In this document: positions 47,001 through 56,388 of the stretch, one piece after another | Position numbering within the stretch: the stretch's first letter is position 1 | Layout of the letters: the number at the start of each line of letters is the position of its first letter | NCBI GenBank assembly: GCA_002753185.1 | Contig: PDZX01000005.1 | Coordinates: 1-64,000 of the forward strand | Direction of reading: 5' to 3' | DNA length: 64,000 bases | Source of the DNA: Magnetococcales bacterium WMHbin3 | GTDB lineage: Bacteria > Pseudomonadota > Magnetococcia > Magnetococcales > Magnetaquicoccaceae | Translations under genes and position numbers: made by a program | Notes under the pieces: generated by a model | What the model saw: the letters and a program-made list of their open reading frames with translations, nothing else | Databases searched by the model: none | Told to the model about the DNA's origin: nothing

Positions 47001-47260
47001 AGCAACTGGACCTGGTGATCGGGGTGGACTCCGCCGTGATCCATCTGACCGGGGCTTTGGGAAAACCATGCTGGGTGATGCTCCCCTGGCGGGCGGACTG
47101 GCGCTGGCTGCGCGATCGCCCCGACTCTCCCTGGTATCCCTGTGTGATGCGTTTTTTTCGCCAGTTCTCTCCTGGCGACTGGTCCGGGGTAGTTGATCGC
47201 ATGAGCGAGGCCCTGAGTCCTCTCGCGCGGGGGCGTGCCGGCGAGGACGATCACTCCTGA
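44093..47260 (+). CDS. TPR-glycosyltransferase protein, two tandem modules
   Basis: A 1055-residue cytoplasmic protein made of two TPR plus GT9-like modules. Module 1 has TPR repeats at ~1-300 (such as PDHPDAHHNLGILQL and AEAAYRQALAIQPEYVAAW), then a GT-like domain with LPEQGIGDQLQFCRY at ~342 and DSAIVHLSGALGRECWVLLP near 526. Module 2 repeats this (TPR ~600-770; EQGSGDLLQFCRY ~792; DSAVIHLTGALGKPCWV ~979). Each GT domain ends SPWYP....R(L/F)FRQ. The DSA(V/I)xHL block resembles the donor site of GT9 heptosyltransferases. The same architecture is found in three other genes of this locus. A role in protein or surface glycosylation is likely but the acceptor is unknown. Confidence 0.82.
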   Translation: MNKVNPSAQEIAELLQNAIERHQAGESAGAEDGYRQVLLYAPDHPDAHHNLGILQLVRGDVEPGIDHLQTALARNPGNPQYWLSLIDALLANGFAEAAMQVLDQGSGQRLGEILRERYQALVTHWHRAGDPAQAQAVCLRLTLLWPDDPRCHYDLGVLSAEIGQLRAAEAAYRQALAIQPEYVAAWSNLGVVLANQGRPGEAEEAYRQALRLMPDHVESHNNLAVLLARLRRFAEAEAVYRAILRLRPNADALCNLAIFLKERHLPDEAEAIFLEALRIDPDWIEAKWSLSHLYLAQGRFAEGWPLYEARFHPRKRERNVHPPDLPFPRWQGEDLTGRSLLILPEQGIGDQLQFCRYAELLKERGARWITLVCDVSLKALFATLTAADQVATPDEPLAMHDFWTFPLSCPLHFRTTLATIPARIPYLRPPAERSATQLPEGVRVGLAWKGSPMNTNDAARSLPGLALLAPLWSLPGITFVSLQKGAGEEEARHPPAGQPLLNWSAGIHDWADTAILVARLDLVIAIDSAIVHLSGALGRECWVLLPAWGTDWRWLREREDSPWYPERLRLFRQGAENAWGDVVQRVTEALQVWRMERAVHHYHLALEMEETGEKNVAEAAYREALRWQPDLVPACTNLGNLYQSQGRHGEAEAIYRQGIRARPDASDVFNNLGNLYKYQRRHAEAEAAYREGLRIQPESLALFNNLGNLHEERDDPVQAERCYREALRVAPGNPDAAWNLGLLLLSLGRFQEGWPLHEARLHPEKRGWRIVLPELPYPRWLGESLANRRLLILQEQGSGDLLQFCRYVPLLRDRGAICLILVCQPELADLMRTLPAVDRVVTPDESDGPPEADCWTPILSIPWLLRTDEKTIPAALPYLHAPQERLAHWQNHPFPPGLRVGLVWRGNPAHENDHNRSLPDLAVLAPLWRVPGVVFISLQKGAPDVFSPVSPLLDMGARLRDFAETAALIQQLDLVIGVDSAVIHLTGALGKPCWVMLPWRADWRWLRDRPDSPWYPCVMRFFRQFSPGDWSGVVDRMSEALSPLARGRAGEDDHS

Positions 47261-47404
47261 AATTGCGATTGCGTGTCATGCAATCCCCCCTTTACATGAC
47301 AGACGCGTCTCGGCTACACTTGACCGGTTTCTGGAGGTGATTGGCCATCGGGGTGGTTGTCACGGATGCTTTCCACACGGCATCCCGTCTTGAAGTCTTG
47401 AAAC

Positions 47405-48880
47405 ATGAATGCTCCGCCAGCGTTTGCGCGCCGGATGGCCGGGTTGGTCATCCTTTTTTGTTGCCTGCTGCCCCTCTCCCCGGTTCATGGCAAGACCGGT
47501 GACACGGGAACGGCGCCCGCCAAATACGACACCCCCAGCTTCACGCCCCATTTCCTCTATCCGGGCGGCGAGGTGGTCCTGAGCGTGGATGCCCTCAACC
47601 TGCCGGAAGAACGGGTCATGGCCATCACCTTCGACGACGGACCGGACGAAAAAGACCTGGAAATCTCCGCCCTGATGCGCAAACACGACATCCCGGCGAC
47701 CTTCTTCTACATCGGCAACAAGATCAAGGCGCATCCGGAAGTGGTCAAAACCGTGCATGCCAACCAGCACGCCATTGGTTACCACTCCTTTCGCCACCAG
47801 CGCCTGAGCGGTTTTTCCTCTGCCGGCCTGGCCGAGGAGATGCGTCAAGGCAAGGAGGCATTGTCCGCCTTGGGGGTGCAGCCGGCCCTCTTTCGCCCCC
47901 CCTATGGGGATTTCAACGAAAGGGTGGTCCATGCCGCCAAGGATCAAGGCATGGAGACCGTCCTGTGGACCATCGACTCCCGCGACTGGACCGGCGTCAG
48001 CCCGGCGAACATGGCCAAAAACGTTATCCGACAATTCCATCCCGGCGCGGTCCTGCTGTTCCACAGTCAGCACGCCGCCACGCTCCAGGCCCTGCCGACG
48101 ATCCTGGAAGCGGCCGCCAGGGAAAATTTCCGCTTCGTCTCGCTGGGGGATTGGCGCCAGATCGTTCTGGCCGCCAACTGCCGCGCCTCCGGCAAAGGCT
48201 CCTGCCCGTCCGCGCCGGTTGTGGCCGCCGCACAACCCGCTCCCAAGGAAAAGAGTCCGCCGCCACCCGCGCCCGCCACTCCGGAGCCTCCACGAGAGAC
48301 CACCGCCACGCTGCCGGTGGTAACACCAATCCCGGAGTTGGAGCCACCCTCCGCCACCGAAAAAAAGGCGTCACCCCCCCAGGAAGAGATCCCGGTGCTG
48401 ACGGTCGCGGACACCCCACCCCAGGAGAGCCGACCCGCCCCGAAACCCGCCATCCGGGCCGAGGAACTCCCAGCCCCGCCAACCCGGCCCGCCCGGACGG
48501 AAAAAATCGCCAAGGCCGAGGAGACACCGATAAAACTCAAGTTAGACGGCAGACCGCGCCAGACAGCCCCAGGCAACATCACCCCCGTCGAACCGGCCTC
48601 CACCCCCCCACGCGAGGGCGTGACCGATCTGGCCAAGGTGGAGACGCTGCCCAAAACGGTCAGCGAACTCCCCCCTGCCCCACTGCCGCTACCGGCCTCG
48701 ACCCCGCCAGCGGTTGTGGAATCCCTGGTCCCGGTGCTGGTCCCCATCTCCACCGAGGAGGCGGATCGCCTGCTCTCCCACGCCCCGCCCGCCGACCCTG
48801 GAGTGGATCCGCTCCCCACCGCGATTGCCAGGCCCGCAGATGAACTGGTTCAGGTAGTGCCCGTGGCCTCGGAGTTGTAA
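47405..48880 (+). CDS. Secreted polysaccharide deacetylase (NodB fold) with low-complexity tail
   Basis: The 491-residue product has a signal peptide (ending SPVHG) and a NodB-type domain at about 60-250. The motifs are TFDDGPD (catalytic base and metal Asp), HSFRHQ (metal-binding His pair), RPPYGDF and the C-terminal LLFHSQHA. From about residue 260 to the end is a proline, alanine and glutamate-rich tail with no domain I recognise. Family members remove N-acetyl groups from glycans such as peptidoglycan or poly-GlcNAc. It sits between two TPR-glycosyltransferase genes, so it may act on the product of that locus. The stop overlaps the next start (TAATG). Confidence 0.85.
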   Translation: MNAPPAFARRMAGLVILFCCLLPLSPVHGKTGDTGTAPAKYDTPSFTPHFLYPGGEVVLSVDALNLPEERVMAITFDDGPDEKDLEISALMRKHDIPATFFYIGNKIKAHPEVVKTVHANQHAIGYHSFRHQRLSGFSSAGLAEEMRQGKEALSALGVQPALFRPPYGDFNERVVHAAKDQGMETVLWTIDSRDWTGVSPANMAKNVIRQFHPGAVLLFHSQHAATLQALPTILEAAARENFRFVSLGDWRQIVLAANCRASGKGSCPSAPVVAAAQPAPKEKSPPPPAPATPEPPRETTATLPVVTPIPELEPPSATEKKASPPQEEIPVLTVADTPPQESRPAPKPAIRAEELPAPPTRPARTEKIAKAEETPIKLKLDGRPRQTAPGNITPVEPASTPPREGVTDLAKVETLPKTVSELPPAPLPLPASTPPAVVESLVPVLVPISTEEADRLLSHAPPADPGVDPLPTAIARPADELVQVVPVASEL

Positions 48881-50418
48881 TGCCCCCTTCAGGCCCGCTG
48901 GATCAGGCGTTCCTGCTCCATGCCAACGGGCTTTTCGCCGCGGCCCTCGCCGAGGCGCAACGGATCCTGGCCACCCAAGGCCAGGACCCGCTCTTGTGGC
49001 ATCTGATCGCATCGTGTCATCTGGATCTGGACCGTCCGGAGCAGGCCGCCGCATGCTGGCGCGAGGCGACGCGTCTCGCCCCGGAGTGGGCTGCGGCCTG
49101 GTTCCATCTGGGAGTGGCGTTGGCCACGCGGGAGCGCTTCGACCTGGCCGAGGCGGCCTATCGCGCAGCGGTGCGTCTGGATCCGGGGCATGCGGAGGGG
49201 TTTTACAATTGGGGCGTGGCGTTGGCCGCGCTCCAGCGGGTCGCGGAGGCCGAGACGGCCTATCGGGAGGCAACGCGCCTGCAACCGCGCCTGGCGGACG
49301 CCCATTACAACCTTGGTGTGGTACTGGCGGAGCAACAACGCCCCGACGAGGCCGAGATCGCCTGGCGGGAGGCGCTGGCCGTGCAGCCCGATCATCCCGA
49401 AGCCTGGTACAATCTTGGGGTACACCTGCGCGACCGGGGCGAGGATGCCCATGCCGAGGCCGCCTTGCGCGCGGCGTTGCGCGCCCGGCCCGATTTTCCC
49501 GACGCCCTTTGGGACCTGAGCCTGCTGCTGCTCGCCCAGGAGCGCTTCGCCGAGGGGTGGGCCGGATTCGACGCCCGCCTGGACCAGAACAAAAGCAACC
49601 TCAAACTCCCCCCGGTGGAACTGCCGTTTCCCCAGTGGCGCGGCGAACCCCTGGCGGGGCGCTCGCTGATGGTCCTGCCCGAACAGGGGTTCGGGGATCA
49701 ACTCCAATTCTGCCGCTATGTTCCCTTGCTGAAACAGGCCGGGGCCGGCATGGTCACGCTGGTGTGTCCGGCCCCCCTGGTGCCGTTGTTCGCCACCCTG
49801 GAGGGGGTGGACCGGGTGGTGGCAGAAGCCGGGCGGGATGCCTGTCCACCCCACGATTGCTGGATTCATCTGCTCTCCCTGCCCCACCGCCTGGGGGGGG
49901 TGTTGCCGAACACCCTGCCCTATTTGCGTGTGCCTGGTGATCGCCTGGCCTTCTGGAAGGAGCGACTGCCCGCTTCCGGCATCCGTGTGGGTCTGGCCTG
50001 GCAGGGCAACCCCTCGCACCCGAACGACCGATGGCGTTCCCTGCCTGGCCTGGAGACCCTGAGGCCCTTGTGGTCGTTGCCGGGGTTGACCTTCATCAGC
50101 CTGCAAAAGGGATCTTTCCCCGCTGTGCCGGAGTTGCCCCTGCTGCAAACGGGTGATGCCTGGCGGGATTTCGCCGACACGGCGGCCATCGTCGCGCAAT
50201 TGGACCTCGTGATCACCATCGATTCCGCCGTGGCCCATCTGGCTGGCGCCTTGGGCATTCCCTGCCGGGTGCTGCTGCCGGCCAGAGGGGTGGACTGGCG
50301 TTGGGGGCGCGGCAGGTCCGAATCTGTCTGGTATCCGAAAATCATGCGTTTGATACATCAATCCCGTCCCGACACCTGGTCAGATGCCATTGCATCCCTG
50401 ACCGCATGGCTTTTTTAA
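48880..50418 (+). CDS. TPR-glycosyltransferase protein, single module
   Basis: The 512-residue product has about seven TPR repeats (1-240, e.g. EAWYNLGVHLRDRGEDAHAE) and a GT9-like domain (LPEQGFGDQLQFCRY at ~266, DSAVAHLAGALGIPCRVLLP at ~447). The usual SPWYP is here SVWYP, and R(L/M)FRQ becomes RLIHQ. The gene starts in a TAATG overlap with the deacetylase stop, so translation is coupled. It contains a run of eight G at 49893-49900 in frame. It is the shortest of the four paralogues. Confidence 0.82.
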   Translation: MPPSGPLDQAFLLHANGLFAAALAEAQRILATQGQDPLLWHLIASCHLDLDRPEQAAACWREATRLAPEWAAAWFHLGVALATRERFDLAEAAYRAAVRLDPGHAEGFYNWGVALAALQRVAEAETAYREATRLQPRLADAHYNLGVVLAEQQRPDEAEIAWREALAVQPDHPEAWYNLGVHLRDRGEDAHAEAALRAALRARPDFPDALWDLSLLLLAQERFAEGWAGFDARLDQNKSNLKLPPVELPFPQWRGEPLAGRSLMVLPEQGFGDQLQFCRYVPLLKQAGAGMVTLVCPAPLVPLFATLEGVDRVVAEAGRDACPPHDCWIHLLSLPHRLGGVLPNTLPYLRVPGDRLAFWKERLPASGIRVGLAWQGNPSHPNDRWRSLPGLETLRPLWSLPGLTFISLQKGSFPAVPELPLLQTGDAWRDFADTAAIVAQLDLVITIDSAVAHLAGALGIPCRVLLPARGVDWRWGRGRSESVWYPKIMRLIHQSRPDTWSDAIASLTAWLF

Positions 50419-50452
50419 CGCTTTGATTCCCAATCCATAAACCAATAGAAAC

Positions 50453-50486
50453 GCCGCATTTTCTATATTAATTTATTCCATGCGGC
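50453..50486. other. Inverted repeat GCCGCAT...ATGCGGC around AT-rich loop
   Basis: The 7-bp arms (50453-50459 and 50480-50486) flank a 20-base AT-rich spacer just after the end of a TPR-GT gene. There is no U-run after it, so it is not a standard terminator. It may be a protein-binding site, or chance. Confidence 0.25.
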
Positions 50487-50501
50487 CAGTAAATTATTTT
50501 G

Positions 50502-50530
50502 TTGACTATCTGTGCAAACCGCATCATATT
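50502..50530 (+). promoter_or_regulatory. Candidate sigma-70 promoter for the rhodanese gene
   Basis: The -35 TTGACT (50502-50507) and the -10 CATATT (50525-50530) are 17 bp apart in a 212-bp AT-richer gap before the rhodanese gene. The match is five of six bases at -35 and four of six at -10. The predicted transcript would start about 90 bases before the ATG. Confidence 0.5.
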
Positions 50531-50630
50531 AATCGCTGTTCATGCGTAAACAACACACAACGAAACATGACGTTCAGGACGGACTCTTTCCAGGGGCGAA
50601 TGGCCCATCAACCACAATGGAGGAACACTC

Positions 50631-51092
50631 ATGAAACGGAAACTGTCGATGCTGTCGTTGGTGATGCTGCTGGTGCTGACGAGCGTGGCGTGGGCCGAGG
50701 AGAAGCCGACACCGCCAACTTTGCCCGGCGTGGAGACCGTGAATACGGACTACGTGATGAAGGCCATGGAGAGCGGTGCGGCGCTGATCGTCGATGCGCG
50801 CAAGGACAGCGACTTCGCCGGCGGTCACATCCCCGGCTCGGTCTTGTGCACTTCGACCGGTTCGACGGACATCGCCGACGCCGAGGTGGAGGCCACCCTG
50901 GAGTTGACCAAAAAATGCGCCCAGGTGACCGCATGGGACAAAGCCAAGCCGATCATCGCCTACTGCAACGGAACCGCCTGCTGGCGCAGCCCGAAAACCG
51001 TGCTGGCCCTGGTGAAGATGGGCTATTCCCAGGTCAAGTGGTATCGCGACGGCATCGCCGCCTGGAAGGCCCAGGGCAAACCCATGGAGTAA
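50631..51092 (+). CDS. Periplasmic rhodanese-like sulfurtransferase
   Basis: The 153-residue product has a signal peptide ([22 protein letters not shown]). A single rhodanese domain follows: [20 protein letters not shown], then the active loop [10 protein letters not shown]. Two cysteines (C112 and C117) lie in the loop; C112 takes the catalytic position. A periplasmic rhodanese could handle thiosulfate or act as a thiol carrier. The ribosome site (GGAGG) is clear. Confidence 0.9.
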   Translation: MKRKLSMLSLVMLLVLTSVAWAEEKPTPPTLPGVETVNTDYVMKAMESGAALIVDARKDSDFAGGHIPGSVLCTSTGSTDIADAEVEATLELTKKCAQVTAWDKAKPIIAYCNGTACWRSPKTVLALVKMGYSQVKWYRDGIAAWKAQGKPME

Positions 51093-51123
51093 CCCGACAC
51101 GAGGGGGGGAATACCGTCTCCTC

Positions 51124-51155
51124 GCGGGGCGCCGGAGGGTAAGCCGACGCCCCGC
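51124..51155 (+). other. GC-rich hairpin between rhodanese and chemoreceptor genes
   Basis: Perfect 8-bp arms (GCGGGGCG and CGCCCCGC) enclose a 16-base loop. It lies 31 bp after the rhodanese stop and is not followed by a run of T. It could be a processing or stability element, or a terminator of a non-canonical kind. Confidence 0.4.
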
Positions 51156-51177
51156 CAGGCAGGGTTGGAATCCATCG

Positions 51178-52926
51178 ATGACAACCGAAGAAAGGAAGAT
51201 ACCCGTGCCCATCCCATCCATGCACAAGAGCCTCTCCCTGAGTGTCAAGCTCAACCTTGCGATGCTCATTCAGTTGACCCTCACGGTCAGCGGATTTCTG
51301 GTCGTGATCTTTCTGGCGCAAAAGACCAACCTGGACATGGTGATGCGCGAACGGATGGAGTCGTTCGACAAGATCTGGGCCTCCCAGGTGGAGAAGGAGT
51401 GTCTGCGCATCACTCCGGTCAATGAGATGCTGCGCGCCGATCACTCCACGGTCAAGGCCATGAAGGGCATGGACAAGGCGCAGATCGACACCACATCCAA
51501 CAATATATGGAATCAGGCCAAGGCCCACATTCACGGGTTCTATTTCTGGAACCAGGCAGCGCAACCCCGCAAGGTGTTCTATTCCATATCGAGGAACGGG
51601 GAATATGCCGCGCCCGAAGCCTTCGAGACCGGCATGCTGCAAAGGGTGGCGGCCAACAAGGCGGCCGAATGCGGCCTGGAACACGCCCCGGACGGCGTCG
51701 TGCGGCCACAGGCGGGTTTTCCCTATTTTCCAGGGCCTGGCAAGCCGTATAATGTGGCGGTATTCACCTCTGAGATCGACCCCATGGTGACCCGGTTCGG
51801 GGAGAGCGTGGGGGCGGCAGCCCTGTCGTTTGGCCTGGCCGGGACGGGGGAGACGGGCTGGAGGATTTCGTATCGCCACCGCAATGCCGAATTCTGGTTT
51901 CCGGTCGTCAACCGTGACGGGGCGGTATTGGGGATGATGCGGGGGGAACTGGACCTGACCGCGCTGTTGCGGGAAGTCGTCACGGTCCTGGCAATGGATC
52001 TCGGCGTGATGCTGGCGTTGCTGTTGCTGGTGACGTTCGTCTTCACGAAGAGCTTCGTGCGGCATGTTACCGACCCCATGAAAACCTGTCTGAACAATTT
52101 CGACCAGTTGGCCCATGGCAACCTGATGGTGAGTTGCCACATCGACCGGGAGGACGAGTTGGGCAATCTGATCCGTGGGGTGATGCGCATGGCGGGGCAT
52201 TTGCGCAACGTGGCGGAACCGATCAAGGCGGGCGCGGTTCAGGTGGCGCACATGGCCGAGGAAATGGCCCAAGGCGCCGAAGAGTTGTCGGAGCGCAGCG
52301 CCAGGCAGGCGGCCTTCGTGCAGGAGACTTCGGCCACCATGGAGGAGATCACCGGCAATATCGAAAAGAATACCCGTTACGCCCAGGAGACCCAGCAGAT
52401 CGCCAGACGCGCCTCCGAGGACGCGGTGCAAGGCGGAGATGCGGTGCGGGACGCAGTGACCGCCATGCGGCACATTGCCGGCAAAATTTCCATCATCGGC
52501 GAAATTGCCCGCCAGACCAACATGTTGGCGCTCAATGCGGCCATCGAGGCGGCACGCGCCGGAGAGAACGGCAAGGGATTCGCGGTGGTGGCCGCCGAGG
52601 TGCGCAAACTGGCGGAGCGCTCGCAGGGAGCGGCCAGTGAAATCACCGGCCTGGCCGGGACCAGCATGGACGTGGCGGAAAAGGCCGGGGCCATCCTGTC
52701 GAAACTGGTGCCCGACATTCAGCGCACCTCCGAGCTGGTCGAGCGGATCGTGACCTTTTCCAGCGAACAGAATCAAGGGACCGCCCAGGTCAATGCGGCC
52801 ATTCGGGAGTTGGACGGCGTGATCCAGGAGAACGCCATGCTCGCATCGAACATGGCGAACACCGTGGCCCGCCTAGCCGACGAATCGGCCAATTTGCAGG
52901 AAAAGGCCGCCTTCTTCAAGACCTGA
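51178..52926 (+). CDS. Methyl-accepting chemotaxis protein
   Basis: A 582-residue chemoreceptor from the ATG at 51178. A GTG at 51205 has a better ribosome site (AAAGGAAG) and would give 573 residues. Membrane helices at about 29-48 and 276-298 enclose a periplasmic sensor domain of unknown family (FYFWNQAAQ and [13 protein letters not shown]). HAMP follows, then the signalling domain with the conserved tip [21 protein letters not shown]. No C-terminal CheR/CheB-binding pentapeptide is seen (ends AAFFKT). The ligand is unknown. Confidence 0.93.
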   Translation: MTTEERKIPVPIPSMHKSLSLSVKLNLAMLIQLTLTVSGFLVVIFLAQKTNLDMVMRERMESFDKIWASQVEKECLRITPVNEMLRADHSTVKAMKGMDKAQIDTTSNNIWNQAKAHIHGFYFWNQAAQPRKVFYSISRNGEYAAPEAFETGMLQRVAANKAAECGLEHAPDGVVRPQAGFPYFPGPGKPYNVAVFTSEIDPMVTRFGESVGAAALSFGLAGTGETGWRISYRHRNAEFWFPVVNRDGAVLGMMRGELDLTALLREVVTVLAMDLGVMLALLLLVTFVFTKSFVRHVTDPMKTCLNNFDQLAHGNLMVSCHIDREDELGNLIRGVMRMAGHLRNVAEPIKAGAVQVAHMAEEMAQGAEELSERSARQAAFVQETSATMEEITGNIEKNTRYAQETQQIARRASEDAVQGGDAVRDAVTAMRHIAGKISIIGEIARQTNMLALNAAIEAARAGENGKGFAVVAAEVRKLAERSQGAASEITGLAGTSMDVAEKAGAILSKLVPDIQRTSELVERIVTFSSEQNQGTAQVNAAIRELDGVIQENAMLASNMANTVARLADESANLQEKAAFFKT

Positions 52927-52963
52927 AACAGGAGTGGGATCACGGATGCAGGAAGCGTTTCAG

Positions 52964-52984
52964 ATGATTAGCCCCCCCCATTGA
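52964..52984 (+). promoter_or_regulatory. Strong upstream start with 8-C tract (candidate frame switch)
   Basis: An ATG at 52964 has AGGAAG eight bases upstream, the best ribosome site before the TPR-GT gene. It opens a six-codon frame (MISPPH) that ends in TGA at 52982-52984, overlapping the gene's TTG. The tract of eight C at 52972-52979 lies within it. With nine C, the ATG would read in frame straight into the TPR-GT gene (MISPPPLTLQPM). Confidence 0.6.
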
Positions 52985-55900
52985 CGTTGCAGCCGATGCG
53001 CACGACTCACCAACAAGGGCGATCGCGATCGACGGACACGCCGGACTCCTGGTTCGCCTATGGCGTGCGCCTGGCCGGGGCCGGGCAGGACGCACAGGCG
53101 GAGGCGGCCTTTTGCCGGGTGCTGGAACTCCTGCCGGAGTGTTTCGAGGCATTGAGTCAATTGACGCTCCTGGCGCGGCGGCAGGGCCGTCACGCCGATG
53201 CCGGGCGGTTTGCCGCAAGGGGGGTTGACGCCCACCCGGAGCGGGCCGAGGCATGGCTCAATCTGGGCGCGGTCCTGATGGACGAAAACGAACACGAACG
53301 CGCCGAACGGCTCTTGCGTCAGGCGCTGGGGCGTTGGCCGGAACGGGCCGATATCCACTTCAATCTGGGTTTGATCCTGCAAAAGGAGCGACGGGACGCC
53401 GAGGCCGAGGAGGCCTATCGCCAGGCGGTGCGATGCGGTTGCGGCAGCGCCGGGGCGGGCAACAATCTGGGGGTCCTGCTGAAGGCGCGGGGCGCTCTGG
53501 CCGAGGCCGAATCGGTCTGGCGCGAGGTGGCGCGATGCCATCCGGGTCATGCCGAAACCTGGTATAATCTGGGCAACCTGCGGCGGGAGATGGCACGACC
53601 CGACGAGGCCGAGGCCGCCTACCGGCACACCTTGACGTTGCATCCCGGTCATGCGGATGCCCTCAACAACCTTGGTACGTTATTGCTGGAACAAGGCGAT
53701 CCGGACGGAGCCGAGGCGGCCTACCGGGAGGCGTTGCGCCAGCGGGCCGATTTTGCCGACGCGGCCAGGAATCTTGCCGTGCTCCTGCTGTCCCTGGGAC
53801 GGTTCGCCGAGGGGTGGCCGCTGCACGAGGCCCGCCTGCATCCCAACAACCGCCATCGGCGGAGCATGCGTTGCATCCCTCCCGACCTCCCTTTTCCCCA
53901 GTGGCGCGGGGAGGATCTGGCGGGGCGGTCGCTGTTGGTCGTGCCGGAGCAGGGGTACGGGGATCAGATGCAGTTTTGCCGTTATCTCCCCCTGCTGAAG
54001 GGACGGGGGGCGGGCACGATCACCCTGCTGTGCGATCCCCCCCTGCTGGCGCTGTTGACCGGACTGGACGGGGTGGACCGGCTGCTGTCAACGGAAGCCG
54101 TGCTGGCGACCGGCTATCCGAGGCATGATTTCTGGGTATTTTTGCTATCGCTGCCCATGCATTGCGCAACCACGCTGGAGACGATTCCGGCGGATCTGCC
54201 CTGCCTGCGGGTTCCAGAGGAGCGTCTGGCGTTCTGGGGGCAACGGCTGCCGGAGCCTGGCGACGGGTTACGGGTGGGTCTGGTCTGGAAGGGGAATCCG
54301 CGCAATCTCCACGACGGCTGGCGTTCCCTGCCCGGAATGGCGACCCTGGCCCCGTTGTGGCGGGTCCGTGACGTGACATTCGTTGCGCTGCAAAAGGGGG
54401 CTGGCGAGGAAGAGGCGGCGCATCCCCCCCCGGAGCAACCGTTGTGGTGGCCCGGCGAGACGGTGCAGGATTTTGCCGACACCGGGGCCATCGTGGCCCA
54501 TCTGGACCTGGTGATCAGCGTGGATTCGGCGGTGGCGCATCTGGCTGGCGGGTTGGGGGTGCCCTGCTGGTTGCTGCTGGCCGCGCGCGGCACGGACTGG
54601 CGCTGGCTGCGCGACCGGGAGGATTCGCCGTGGTATCCGGAGACGATGCGTCTGTTTCGCCAGACCCGCCCCGGCGACTGGAAAGAAGTGGCGGAACGGG
54701 TGACGATGTGCCTGCTGCAGGCGGTCATGGAGCGGCGATTCGAACAACTGGCCGCCCTGCTCGAATCGGGCCGTCTTGCCGAGGCCGAGGGGGTGGCGCG
54801 CCGGCTTGTGGCGCTCGCGCCGGGGGAGGCGCGCAATCATCACAATCTGGGTGTGATCCTGCGTGGGCTGGGCCGATCCGGGGAGGCCGAGGAGGCCTTG
54901 CGCCAGGCCGTGGCCTTGGATCCCGGGTTCGCGCCGGGCTGGAACGAACTGGGACGGAGCCTGCTGGAGCGGAGACGCTGGGAGGAGGCGGCGGCCTGCC
55001 TGGCGGGGGTGAGCGACGCCGTCTCTTGCAACCTGCGTGGGGTGGCGCTGATGCGTCTGGAGCGGCCAGGGGAGGCCGAGGCGTGCTTCCGCGACGCGTT
55101 GCGCCTGCGACCGGACCTGGTGGAGGCCATGACCAACCTGGCGCTGAGCCTGGCCGCGCGCAACCTGGACGAGGAGGCCGATGCGTGGCACCAGGCGGCC
55201 CTGACGCAAGAACCGGAACGGGCCGAACTCCATTTCAACCGGGGTGTCCTGCTGGAAAAGGGCCAGCGCTGGCGCGAAGCCGAGGCGGCCTATCGGCAGG
55301 CGGTGCGTTTACGGCCCGATTACGCGGAAGGCTGGGAGAATCTGGGCAATCTCCTGAAGGGATCGGATCGGATCCGCGAGGCCGAGGCGGCCTTGCGCGA
55401 GGCGCTGCGCCTGCGGCCCGATCACGCCGACACACGCTGGAATCTGGCGCTGTTCAACCTCTCCCTGGGGCGGCTGGAGCCGGCATGGCCCCTCTACGAG
55501 GCGCGCATGCATCCCGGCTGCTCCATGCGACGCGCCATGGGGACCGTCCCGGTCGAGGCGCCGTTTCCTTTGTGGCGCGGGGAGGATCTGACGGGCAAAT
55601 CCCTGCTGGTCCTGCCGGAACAGGGCTACGGGGATCAGATCCAGTTCTGCCGTTATCTCCCCCTGCTGCGTACACGGGGCGTGGCGCATGTCACCGTGGC
55701 GTGCCTGGCGCCCTTGACGGCATTGTTCGCCGGCCTGGAGGGGGTGGACCAGGTCATGGAGGTGGATGATGTCGGCAAGGAGTCCCCCTGGCACGACTAC
55801 TGGATTTTTCTTCTCTCTCTGCCGCATCGTTTCGCCACGTCCCTGACCACCCTTCCGGCCAGCATCCCCTATCTGCGGGCGCCTCCGGAACGGCTGGCCC

Positions 55901-56388
55901 TGTGGGGGGATCGCCTCGCCGCTCTGCCGGACGGGTTGCGGGTGGGGCTGGTCTGGCGAGGCAACCCGGAAAACCCCCTCGATGCGCACCGTTCCCTGCC
56001 CGATCCGCAGTTGCTGGCCCCGCTCTGGCGGATTCGCGGGGCGGTATTTGTCGATTTGCAGCGGGAGGAAACGACGCGGCTGCCTTCCGGGTTGTTCCTG
56101 GCCCATCCGGGCGGGGCCATCCGGGATTTCGCCGACACAGCGGCCATCCTGGCCCACCTGGACCTGCTGATCACCGTGGACTCCGCGCTGGCCTTTCTGG
56201 CCGGGGCGCTGGGCAAACGGTGCTGGGTGATGCTGCCCGCCCGCCATGCCAATCCCATCTGGATGCGGGACCGGGAGGAGTCCCCCTGGTATCCCGGCGT
56301 GGTGCGGTTGTTTCGCCAGGAACATCCTGGGGAGTGGAACGGCGTGGTGGAACGGGTGGCAGAGGCATTGGCGGAAAGATGCGGATAA
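52981..56388 (+). CDS. TPR-glycosyltransferase protein, two tandem modules; start uncertain
   Basis: The 1135-residue product has two TPR plus GT9-like modules. Markers are EQGYGDQMQFCRY at ~320, DSAVAHLAGGLGVPCWLL at ~516, EQGYGDQIQFCRY at ~878 and DSALAFLAGALGKRCWVML at ~1067. The second module's DSALAFL lacks the usual histidine. The frame begins at TTG 52981 or ATG 52996, neither with a good ribosome site. A strong site sits before ATG 52964, one C short of being in frame. Homopolymer runs of eight C (52972-52979 and 54424-54431) are notable. The end overlaps the next TPR-GT gene by 10 bp. Confidence 0.8.
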   Translation: MTLQPMRTTHQQGRSRSTDTPDSWFAYGVRLAGAGQDAQAEAAFCRVLELLPECFEALSQLTLLARRQGRHADAGRFAARGVDAHPERAEAWLNLGAVLMDENEHERAERLLRQALGRWPERADIHFNLGLILQKERRDAEAEEAYRQAVRCGCGSAGAGNNLGVLLKARGALAEAESVWREVARCHPGHAETWYNLGNLRREMARPDEAEAAYRHTLTLHPGHADALNNLGTLLLEQGDPDGAEAAYREALRQRADFADAARNLAVLLLSLGRFAEGWPLHEARLHPNNRHRRSMRCIPPDLPFPQWRGEDLAGRSLLVVPEQGYGDQMQFCRYLPLLKGRGAGTITLLCDPPLLALLTGLDGVDRLLSTEAVLATGYPRHDFWVFLLSLPMHCATTLETIPADLPCLRVPEERLAFWGQRLPEPGDGLRVGLVWKGNPRNLHDGWRSLPGMATLAPLWRVRDVTFVALQKGAGEEEAAHPPPEQPLWWPGETVQDFADTGAIVAHLDLVISVDSAVAHLAGGLGVPCWLLLAARGTDWRWLRDREDSPWYPETMRLFRQTRPGDWKEVAERVTMCLLQAVMERRFEQLAALLESGRLAEAEGVARRLVALAPGEARNHHNLGVILRGLGRSGEAEEALRQAVALDPGFAPGWNELGRSLLERRRWEEAAACLAGVSDAVSCNLRGVALMRLERPGEAEACFRDALRLRPDLVEAMTNLALSLAARNLDEEADAWHQAALTQEPERAELHFNRGVLLEKGQRWREAEAAYRQAVRLRPDYAEGWENLGNLLKGSDRIREAEAALREALRLRPDHADTRWNLALFNLSLGRLEPAWPLYEARMHPGCSMRRAMGTVPVEAPFPLWRGEDLTGKSLLVLPEQGYGDQIQFCRYLPLLRTRGVAHVTVACLAPLTALFAGLEGVDQVMEVDDVGKESPWHDYWIFLLSLPHRFATSLTTLPASIPYLRAPPERLALWGDRLAALPDGLRVGLVWRGNPENPLDAHRSLPDPQLLAPLWRIRGAVFVDLQREETTRLPSGLFLAHPGGAIRDFADTAAILAHLDLLITVDSALAFLAGALGKRCWVMLPARHANPIWMRDREESPWYPGVVRLFRQEHPGEWNGVVERVAEALAERCG

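Noticed and set aside
51124-51155. c-di-GMP or other riboswitch before the chemoreceptor
   Set aside because: The hairpin is a simple GC stem; the conserved core bases of known riboswitch classes cannot be found around it.
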